Source: Chryseobacterium sediminis
GTDB lineage: Bacteria > Bacteroidota > Bacteroidia > Flavobacteriales > Weeksellaceae
Assembly (NCBI RefSeq): GCF_008386505.1
Contig: NZ_VUNZ01000001.1
Span: 1,293,736-1,357,735 of the forward strand
Direction of reading: 5' to 3'
Length of the DNA stretch: 64,000 bases
The notes beneath the pieces are model-generated. The model was not told the DNA's origin, searched no databases, and was given only the letters and a program-made list of their open reading frames with translations. The translations under genes and the position numbers were made by a program. Below are positions 44,031-50,414 of this stretch, piece by piece (the first letter of the stretch is position 1; the number at the start of each line of letters is the position of its first letter).

Positions 44031-45113
44031 ATGATTATCAAGAAGCTTTCCCTCTACAATTTCAAAAACCACTCTGAGAAAAAATTTGAATTTTCCCCGC
44101 AGATCAACTGTTTTGTGGGAAATAACGGTGTGGGAAAGACCAATATCCTTGACGCTCTGCATTATTTATCCGTAGGAAAAAGTTTTCTGGGAAACACAGA
44201 TGTCAACAATATTAAAAGAGAAGAAGACTTCTTTACTCTTGATGCTGAAATTCAGAATGAGGACAGTGAAGATATCATCAGAATTACCCAGCCCAAAGAA
44301 GCTAAAAAGGTGATCAAAAAGAACGATAAAAGCTATGACAGGCTTGCGGACCATATCGGGTATCTTCCGAGTGTTATGATTTCTCCATACGACTCCAATC
44401 TCATTTCAGATTCCGGGGAAAGCAGACGAAAGTTTCTGGATTCTATGATTTCTCAGACAGATTCAGAATATCTTTTTGATCTTATTCAATATCAGAAAAC
44501 GATTCAGCAGAGAAATGCTTTACTGAAATATTTTGCTAAAAACAGGACATGGGATAAAGATTCACTGGAAATTTATGATGACCCGATTACCCGATTTGGA
44601 ACTAAAATTTTTAAGAAAAGAAAAGAGTTTGTAGAACAGCTCAACCCTATTGTTCAGAATTTCTATCAGATTATTTCCGGTGGAAAAGAAGCAGTATCTG
44701 TTATTTATGAATCTCATTTGCTGGAAGATTCTTTTGAAAATCTTTTAAAAGAAAGCCTTGAAAGAGACCGTATGCTTACTTATACTTCAAAAGGAATTCA
44801 TAAGGATGACCTTCTTTTTGAAATGGATAATGTTTTAATCAAAAAAATAGGATCTCAGGGACAGCAAAAGTCATTTCTTATTTCTTTAAAACTGGCTCAG
44901 ATGAGCCTAGTAAAAGAACTTACCCAAAAGACTCCTATTCTTTTACTGGATGATATTTTTGATAAGCTTGATGATACAAGAGTTTCACAATTAATCGAAC
45001 TGGTTAACAAAGAAAGTTTTGGACAGATATTCATTACGGATACTCATCGGGAAAGAACTGAAAGTGTCGTAAAAAAAATTAATGAGGAAAGTATAATTTT
45101 TGAAGTCTTATGA
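44031..45113 (+). CDS. recF: DNA replication/repair ATPase RecF
   Basis: 360 residues, standard length. Walker A GNNGVGKTN at residues 30-38 with preceding LYNFKNHSEKKFEF; the ABC-type signature region SQGQQKSFLISLKLAQ; Walker B ILLLDDIFDKLD at about 303-314 followed by the D-loop and ITDTHRER. It loads RecA at gaps as part of RecFOR. The stop overlaps the next gene by 4 bp (ATGA), so the following gene is translationally coupled. High confidence from full-length motifs. Confidence 0.96.
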   Translation: MIIKKLSLYNFKNHSEKKFEFSPQINCFVGNNGVGKTNILDALHYLSVGKSFLGNTDVNNIKREEDFFTLDAEIQNEDSEDIIRITQPKEAKKVIKKNDKSYDRLADHIGYLPSVMISPYDSNLISDSGESRRKFLDSMISQTDSEYLFDLIQYQKTIQQRNALLKYFAKNRTWDKDSLEIYDDPITRFGTKIFKKRKEFVEQLNPIVQNFYQIISGGKEAVSVIYESHLLEDSFENLLKESLERDRMLTYTSKGIHKDDLLFEMDNVLIKKIGSQGQQKSFLISLKLAQMSLVKELTQKTPILLLDDIFDKLDDTRVSQLIELVNKESFGQIFITDTHRERTESVVKKINEESIIFEVL

Positions 45114-45688
45114 AGAACTTATTATCAATCTTTTTAATATCAATATCACTTCTACTCATAGGGCAGAAAAAATATTCTACATCTGAAATTTTCAACACTT
45201 TTCCTTTAGGAAAAGCTAGCAAAGTAAAAATCATTTCTTACAACACAGATTTTCGAGGAGAATTTTCACTAATACCACCACCTCCAAATAAAAAGCTAGA
45301 CTCTATTCAACTTAAAGAATATTATGATAATCTAAAAAAACCTATTAAATTGATAGAGACAATTTCAAAAGAAAATTTTAAGGAAATTAAAGAGTCAAAA
45401 ACATTAAATCTAGCAGAAACCCTAGAATTATCGAAGTTACTTTTTAATACTTGTGGAAAATTTTCAAGTGATTTACGTGAAACAAGCATGTGTTTTTTTC
45501 CTAGAAATGCAATTCTTTTTTACGATGAGGATGATAAAGTCTTTGATTTTTTAGAAATTTGTTTTGAATGTCACAGAATGCAATTTTTCTCTGAAAAAGC
45601 GACAGAAGTAAATGGTATGTGTTCTAATTTTTATTCAAAACTGGAAAAATATTTCCAAAACAAAGGATTACAAACACAGTACAATTAA
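45110..45688 (+). CDS. Exported protein of unknown function coupled to recF
   Basis: 192 residues. N-terminal hydrophobic segment LSIFLISISLLLIGQ looks like a signal peptide. The rest has no recognisable domain: PLGKASKVKIISYNTDFRGEF, a proline run (IPPPPNKK), ETLELSKLLFNTCGKF, and four cysteines near FEICFECHRMQFF and NGMCSNF. Overlaps recF by 4 bp and lies 5 bp before the DUF721 gene. In many Flavobacteriia recF is directly followed by DUF721; here this gene is in between, so it may be an insertion. Base composition is more AT-rich than recF. Confidence 0.75.
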   Translation: MKNLLSIFLISISLLLIGQKKYSTSEIFNTFPLGKASKVKIISYNTDFRGEFSLIPPPPNKKLDSIQLKEYYDNLKKPIKLIETISKENFKEIKESKTLNLAETLELSKLLFNTCGKFSSDLRETSMCFFPRNAILFYDEDDKVFDFLEICFECHRMQFFSEKATEVNGMCSNFYSKLEKYFQNKGLQTQYN

Positions 45689-45693
45689 AGACA

Positions 45694-45987
45694 ATGAAGA
45701 AGAAAAAACGTGAATATCAATCCTCCGAACTGGTAAAATCTTTTGCCAGAATCTATGGATTTGAACATAAACTTATCGCATTTGACATTAAAGATTTCCT
45801 TGAAGAATATCTTGATGAAAGCCTTTTTAATGAAATAAAAAGTGTCAATATAGAAAACGAATGTATTATCATTAAAATTGATTCTCCTTTACTGAAACAT
45901 GATTTTAAAATGCGAAAAAGCTTTTATCTCAAAAAGTTCCAGGATAAGTTTGGGGTAGAAAAATTTAATGATCTTCAGATATTATAG
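45694..45987 (+). CDS. DUF721 protein (DciA-like)
   Basis: 97 residues with the DUF721 pattern: lysine-rich start, LVKSFARIYGFEHKLIAFDI, then IKSVNIENECIIIKIDSPLLKHDF (the KH-like beta strands) and KMRKSFYLKKFQDKFG. DUF721/DciA proteins help load the replicative helicase in many bacteria, though most flavobacterial members are untested. Downstream of recF, with one gene between. Confidence 0.88.
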   Translation: MKKKKREYQSSELVKSFARIYGFEHKLIAFDIKDFLEEYLDESLFNEIKSVNIENECIIIKIDSPLLKHDFKMRKSFYLKKFQDKFGVEKFNDLQIL

Positions 45988-46090
45988 GAATATTGGGTAA
46001 ATCTATTCAAATAATTCACCAACGTTGAAGTTATTTGTTTCTATGAAATTTAATATGTATTTTTAGGGCTTACTAATAAATATTTTAATC

Positions 46091-46258
46091 ATGAAAAAAT
46101 CAATTGCATCTAAGAAACTAACAAGAAAAAACTTAAAGGCCATTCAGGGTGGCGGTGTTGGACAAATTTGCTGTGCTGTAAGCTGTGCTAATGAGAACGA
46201 ATGTGCCTATTGGACAACTTTACCAACGAAATGTCCGCTACTTCCTATCTGTCTATAA
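46091..46258 (+). CDS. Bacteriocin-like double-glycine leader peptide, 55 aa, cysteine-rich
   Basis: A 55-residue frame with an ATG and a proper terminator. The leader MKKSIASKKLTRKNLKAIQG matches the recurring Chryseobacterium pattern KKL-R--LK-I-GGG of 'bacteriocin-like' peptides, with the GGG cleavage area at residues 20-22. The 33-residue core has six cysteines (27, 28, 32, 38, 48, 54), which suggests disulfides or another modification. No peptidase-containing ABC transporter, immunity protein or modifying enzyme is adjacent; it stands alone between DUF721 and a convergent gene. Export probably relies on a transporter encoded elsewhere. Activity untested. Confidence 0.8.
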   Translation: MKKSIASKKLTRKNLKAIQGGGVGQICCAVSCANENECAYWTTLPTKCPLLPICL

Positions 46259-46278
46259 AATTTATAACTATCTATAGA

Positions 46279-46310
46279 AAAATGCTACCTTACGGTAGCA
46301 TTTTGTTTTT
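46279..46310 (+). terminator. Rho-independent terminator after the bacteriocin-like gene
   Basis: Perfect 11-bp stem AAAATGCTACC/GGTAGCATTTT with loop TTAC, then a T-rich tail. The A-run on the other side may also serve the convergent gene at 46315. Confidence 0.88.
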
Positions 46311-46314
46311 ATGA

Positions 46315-48345
46315 TTAATGTTCTTCTGATTTATTGGAAATAGTACTGCTCATCAGATCATCTGCTTTTTTATCCAATCTTGAGCTTAATGGCAGGAAGA
46401 ATTTCAGCGGATGCTTTGTAAAATATCTGAAAATTTCTTTATAGATCTCACTTACCTGTCCAAAATTCATCTTTCTTGATCTGAATGCCAGGAACATGGA
46501 TAAACTGAAACTTACCAGGAAGTTGAAGAAACCAATCAGGAAAACTGTTACAAATGACATCCAGAAAGTATAAGAATCTACTGAAAAATCTTTTCCATAG
46601 AGCCCCAACGCAAAGTTACCGGCAGCAAAAGTAATGTGCCTGATATCTAAATCGAGGCCGAAAAACATCCCTACCGGAGCTGTTGCTCCAAGGAACACAC
46701 CGAACCAAAAATTGGAAACAATTCCAGGCCAGTTTTTAGCATAATATTTTGAAAGTCCTTTTGCGAATTTCTTTCCAAAAAAGCTTCTGATAGAAAGGTT
46801 TTTGGCAATTCTCTCCGGAATCTGGTAAAACACGGAATTGTTCCCGATATTTCCTGAAATAATCCCTGAAATAAAAAGATAAAACCCTGCAATACTTGCA
46901 TGCAGAATCGCTTTTGACTTAAAAGGATCGAGGTCTTTTAACAGTTTATCCGATCTGTCTACCGCCAGATTTTGTGAGAAAAACACATCCAGTCCATAGA
47001 TAATAGCAAGTGCCACCGGAAAAGCAAGCAACACATTCCCTACAAAGGCAATAAACTGGCTTCGGAATAATTTAGATACCAAATGGGCAAACTCGGTATT
47101 GTTTCTTTGGGCATTTCCTTCTTCAGACAAAACTTTTGTCATGGTAGCAGCAGTCATTGCCGGCTGTTTTGTAGCAAGGGTAAAGCCCATCAGATAGATC
47201 ATCACGAATCCCATTGCATAGTTCATCGAGTACAGAAAAGCATGTGAAAAGTCACTACCCGGGATATAGCCGTACAGCATTTTCAGAACACAAAGCGCTC
47301 CTACAATGATTCCGCCGCCACTCGCCTTGTAGAACATGGTCATATATTCCTTCCTGGTAGAAGTGATATAATGGGCTCCGGCTTCAGCTGTATGATTGGT
47401 AATGAGATGGGAAATCAGTCTTGTACTATCATTAATCAGATCAGAAATATTATTTTTATGAGATTTATAGCTCAGAATATTAAAGATCAGCTGTTTAGAT
47501 TTTATCAGAATGTCTTCATCGTTATCAATGACCAATAACTGCACAATTTCATAAATTCTTTCAGTCTGCTGACGGATTTTAAGCAGGGATTGGTTAATCT
47601 TCCCGGAAATACCATATTTGGCGGAATTTTTAAAAGCAATATTCACAAACTCCAGACATTGTTCAGCATAGATTTTTATCTGCTTATATCTGCTGTCTTT
47701 GGAATGAAGCTGAAGTTCAGGGTCTTTTACCAGATCATCTGCTAATGTTTCCAGCTCATTCTGAAGGGCAAGAAACGGATTGTCCAGATTTCTGTACTGC
47801 GGAGCCATTCTTACCACTTCTACCTCCATAGCCATCCCTGTAACCCTCCAGGAAAGGATGTTCATAGAGAAAATGAGTTCTTTTTTCACGTTAGGTTTCA
47901 GAATAAAATCTGAAGCTCCCAGCATGTTTAAAAATTCGTCAATCTCATTTTCAGGAAGATTATGCAGATATCTCAGATCTTTCTTAGGTCTAAGACTCAC
48001 ATTATCAATCATAAACCACACTGTTTTTTCATTTTCAACAGGTGGCAAAACTTTGTTCAGGATTCTTTTTTTAAGCTCCGGAAAGAAGGCGTTTTCTGAA
48101 AGAATATTAGCTTCCGTCAACGAAAGATTGAAAGGTCTTCCCTTAAAGATATTATGGATGTAATGTTTAAAGTTCTCAGCAAAATTAGGATTGCTTCTGA
48201 AAAAATTAAGCACATCTGTAAAGTCTGCCTCTTTGATGGTCTCTAAAAACTCTGCAAAGGGTTCTAGAGAAAGGGTTTCATTCTTAAAAGAAAAATATTT
48301 TTTAAGAACTGACTCAAAGTTTGTGCTGGAATTAAAGAATTTCAT
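46315..48345 (-). CDS. PF10136-type ('site-specific recombinase' Gcr) membrane protein
   Basis: 676 residues. An N-terminal helical region (residues 1-330; for example LADDLVKDPELQLHSKDSRYK) is followed by about six transmembrane helices (GGGIIVGALCVLKMLYGYIPG, AFVGNVLLAFPVALAIIYGL, ILHASIAGFYLFISGIISG). This matches PF10136, whose name 'site-specific recombinase' comes from an old gonococcal pilin-variation study; the sequence has no Ser/Tyr recombinase motifs and looks like a membrane protein. Real function unknown. 13 bp after mtgA on the same strand. Confidence 0.85.
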   Translation of the reverse strand: MKFFNSSTNFESVLKKYFSFKNETLSLEPFAEFLETIKEADFTDVLNFFRSNPNFAENFKHYIHNIFKGRPFNLSLTEANILSENAFFPELKKRILNKVLPPVENEKTVWFMIDNVSLRPKKDLRYLHNLPENEIDEFLNMLGASDFILKPNVKKELIFSMNILSWRVTGMAMEVEVVRMAPQYRNLDNPFLALQNELETLADDLVKDPELQLHSKDSRYKQIKIYAEQCLEFVNIAFKNSAKYGISGKINQSLLKIRQQTERIYEIVQLLVIDNDEDILIKSKQLIFNILSYKSHKNNISDLINDSTRLISHLITNHTAEAGAHYITSTRKEYMTMFYKASGGGIIVGALCVLKMLYGYIPGSDFSHAFLYSMNYAMGFVMIYLMGFTLATKQPAMTAATMTKVLSEEGNAQRNNTEFAHLVSKLFRSQFIAFVGNVLLAFPVALAIIYGLDVFFSQNLAVDRSDKLLKDLDPFKSKAILHASIAGFYLFISGIISGNIGNNSVFYQIPERIAKNLSIRSFFGKKFAKGLSKYYAKNWPGIVSNFWFGVFLGATAPVGMFFGLDLDIRHITFAAGNFALGLYGKDFSVDSYTFWMSFVTVFLIGFFNFLVSFSLSMFLAFRSRKMNFGQVSEIYKEIFRYFTKHPLKFFLPLSSRLDKKADDLMSSTISNKSEEH

Positions 48346-48358
48346 TAGTACAAAGATA

Positions 48359-49003
48359 CTATTTCAAACTCACATTCCTCATCTGTCTCATGATCCAATT
48401 ATGTTTCTTTCTTAAATAAGGTGATGGATTTTTAGGATCATATTTTTTTGGATTGGGCAATACCGCTGCAATCCAGGCAGCATCTGAAGCACTTAGATCC
48501 TTAGATGACTTTCCAAAATAATATTGTGCGGCAGCTTCCACTCCAAATACGCCCTGTCCCATTTCAATGGAATTCAGGTATCTTTCAAGAATAATATCTT
48601 TACTCCATACTTTTTCTATGATAAAGGTATAAACTGCTTCCAGTCCCTTTCTTACCCAACTTCTTCCTTGCCAAAGAAATACATTTTTTGCAGTCTGCTG
48701 GGAAATGGTACTTCCTCCTCTTATTTTTTTGCCTTTCTCATTATATTTCATTGCTTTTTCGATCGCTGTATAATCGAAACCGTCATGATCAAAGAATTTC
48801 TGGTCTTCAGAAGCGATTACGGCTTTTTTCACATTGTTTCCCATTTCGTCATAGGAAATATAATCCCTGTGCAGTTTTCCGTATTCAAAAAGCCCTCCTA
48901 TCTGGGTAAGGGTAATCGGCGGATTAAAAAATCTGCCCCAGATAATAAAAACTACATTCAGAATAAGAATGATGAAGATAAGCTGTTTAATTTTTTTCCA
49001 CAT
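48359..49003 (-). CDS. mtgA: Monofunctional biosynthetic peptidoglycan transglycosylase
   Basis: 214 residues. One N-terminal transmembrane anchor (residues 7-24, LIFIILILNVVFIIWGR), then the GT51 domain: catalytic Glu66 in ASEDQKFFDHDGFDY, GGSTISQQTAKN at 97-108, the RKGLEA-YTFIIEKVWSKD segment and ERYLNSIEMGQGVFGVEAAA. It polymerises lipid II glycan strands without a transpeptidase domain. Lies just upstream of the PF10136 gene and downstream of a TroA-like lipoprotein gene on the same strand. Confidence 0.95.
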   Translation of the reverse strand: MWKKIKQLIFIILILNVVFIIWGRFFNPPITLTQIGGLFEYGKLHRDYISYDEMGNNVKKAVIASEDQKFFDHDGFDYTAIEKAMKYNEKGKKIRGGSTISQQTAKNVFLWQGRSWVRKGLEAVYTFIIEKVWSKDIILERYLNSIEMGQGVFGVEAAAQYYFGKSSKDLSASDAAWIAAVLPNPKKYDPKNPSPYLRKKHNWIMRQMRNVSLK

Positions 49004-49045
49004 AATTTATAAAAAGGAAAGGCAAAAATAAGCAAATAGTATGAG

Positions 49046-50092
49046 TTACTGCAATTCTTTCATGTAAGTAAGCTGATAATCCGGTAAAAGTTCAGGATGG
49101 AAGATCTTAATGTAATCTTTAAGGATAAGATCTGCTCTTACTACACCGCTTTCAAAGAAATCATTAGCTTTCATTTTTTCTTTTCCTGCTATGGTGTAAA
49201 TCTTTCCTTTATTGAATACATCAAGTTTTCCATAAAAAGGATTCATGCCCAGCATTTCTTTTTTTGAAGTGTGACTTCCTGCATTTATCCAATACTGAAC
49301 GCCTCCTGCTTTAGCATATACTTCTTCAAAGCTCATCGTCAATGCTTTTTCATCTTTGTTGTCTTTCATAACATAATTGGCATTGGCATCCGAAATATAA
49401 TGGGCAACAGAGGTATTTCCACCAGGAAGATACCATATATCTCCATACATTTCATTAGCAAGTACCAAAGGTTTTTCTTTAGCCTTTGATGCAAGCTGTT
49501 TCAGATAATTATAATTTTTTTCAACTTCCTGATATTTCGTTTCTGCTTCTTTTTCTTTTCCTAAAAACTCTCCGAAAAGTTTAATATAAGCAGTTTTTTC
49601 CAAAGGCTTCTGCTCCATGTACTCATCCAGAAATATTACCTGAATGCCATTATTTTTCAACAGTTCATAAGTATTGTCAAAACTGGCAATATGATTGGTA
49701 AAAATAGCATCCGGCTTCATAGAGATAATCTTCTCTACGTCATATTTCTGCTCACTTCCTACGTTCTGGATTTTCCCTTCTTTAAGCAGATTCTGAATTT
49801 TATCTGAATAAATATACTCTGGGCTGGAAACTCCAATGATTAAATTTTCTGCTCCAAGCTCTGAAATATACCCTGCCATACTTGCATTTAACAGGATTAT
49901 TTTCTTGAATGGAGTTTGATTTTGTTTAAAATTATAAGTAAAATTCCCCGATTTTAGCTCCAAGGTCCCATCATGTTCCTTAAATTGGGTGCGGGCAGAT
50001 ATATTTGTCCAATCTGAGGACGAAATTTTTGATTCTCTTTTACAAGCTGTTAGCGCAAAAACCGTAAATAAAAGTAAAATTCTTTGTTTCAT
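49046..50092 (-). CDS. Iron-siderophore/cobalamin-type ABC transporter binding lipoprotein
   Basis: 348 residues. Lipoprotein signal MKQRILLLFTVFALTACK. The class III solute-binding fold is visible: KIILLNASMAGYISELGAENLIIGVSSPEYIYS, EKIISMKPDAIFTNHI, QVIFLDEYMEQKPLEKTAYI, a long linker helix (AETKYQEVEKNYNYLKQLAS) and the lobe 2 segment PLVLANEMYGDIWYLPGGNT. BtuF/FepB-like proteins deliver iron-siderophore, heme or B12 to an ABC permease, which is not nearby. Single gene just before the tRNA on the opposite strand. Confidence 0.9.
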   Translation of the reverse strand: MKQRILLLFTVFALTACKRESKISSSDWTNISARTQFKEHDGTLELKSGNFTYNFKQNQTPFKKIILLNASMAGYISELGAENLIIGVSSPEYIYSDKIQNLLKEGKIQNVGSEQKYDVEKIISMKPDAIFTNHIASFDNTYELLKNNGIQVIFLDEYMEQKPLEKTAYIKLFGEFLGKEKEAETKYQEVEKNYNYLKQLASKAKEKPLVLANEMYGDIWYLPGGNTSVAHYISDANANYVMKDNKDEKALTMSFEEVYAKAGGVQYWINAGSHTSKKEMLGMNPFYGKLDVFNKGKIYTIAGKEKMKANDFFESGVVRADLILKDYIKIFHPELLPDYQLTYMKELQ

Positions 50093-50116
50093 CTTTCAAA
50101 GAACGGAAAAAAGTGC

Positions 50117-50124
50117 TATATTTG
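50117..50124 (+). promoter_or_regulatory. -7 promoter element TATATTTG of tRNA-Arg
   Basis: Exact match to TAnnTTTG, 28 bp before the tRNA 5' end. A near-consensus TTTC (50094-50097) lies 19 bp upstream, at the expected -33 distance. Confidence 0.7.
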
Positions 50125-50152
50125 CAAACCTTTAAACAACAAGGTAACACAA

Positions 50153-50226
50153 GGCCTCGTGGCGCAACTGAATAGCGCATCTGATTACGGCTCAGAAGGT
50201 TACAGGTTTGAATCCTGTCGAGGTCA
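50153..50226 (+). tRNA. tRNA-Arg (anticodon ACG)
   Basis: 74 nt cloverleaf. Acceptor stem GGCCTCG/CGAGGTC with one G-U pair, discriminator A, no encoded CCA. D-arm GGCGCAACTGAATAGCGC region; anticodon stem TCTGA/TCAGA with loop TTACGGC, so anticodon ACG (read as ICG). T-arm ACAGG-TTTGAATC-CTGT with the standard TTCGAAT-type loop. Directly followed by a strong terminator, so a single-gene transcript. Confidence 0.95.
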
Positions 50227-50232
50227 CTTAAG

Positions 50233-50265
50233 GAGACAACTATTTGATAGTTGTCTCTTTTTTTT
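50233..50265 (+). terminator. Rho-independent terminator after tRNA-Arg
   Basis: Perfect 11-bp stem GAGACAACTAT/ATAGTTGTCTC with a 3-nt loop, followed by eight T. Confidence 0.92.
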
Positions 50266-50367
50266 ACATAAAAATAATATTTTGGTTTGGATCGTCCCAT
50301 CTGATTGAACCCTGATTATTATCTTGGTTGGTAGATCATAAATATAAAAGATAGGGTAACTATTTAG

Positions 50368-50397
50368 ACAAAGCTTCAGATTTTTCTGAAGCTTTGT
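50368..50397. terminator. Strong hairpin downstream of the GH106-like gene
   Basis: Perfect 13-bp inverted repeat ACAAAGCTTCAGA/TCTGAAGCTTTGT with loop TTTT, 17 bp after the stop of the minus-strand gene. The minus-strand continuation CTAAATAG lacks a U-run, so it may act through RNA stability or a partner factor. Confidence 0.55.
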
Positions 50398-50414
50398 TCA
50401 TTAATAATATATTA

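Noticed and set aside
46315..48345. Reading the PF10136 gene as a DNA recombinase
   Set aside because: No serine or tyrosine recombinase residues are present and the C-terminal half is a membrane domain; the name is historical.
50040..50308. Frames on both strands overlapping the tRNA
   Set aside because: The region is a perfect tRNA-Arg with its own promoter and terminator.
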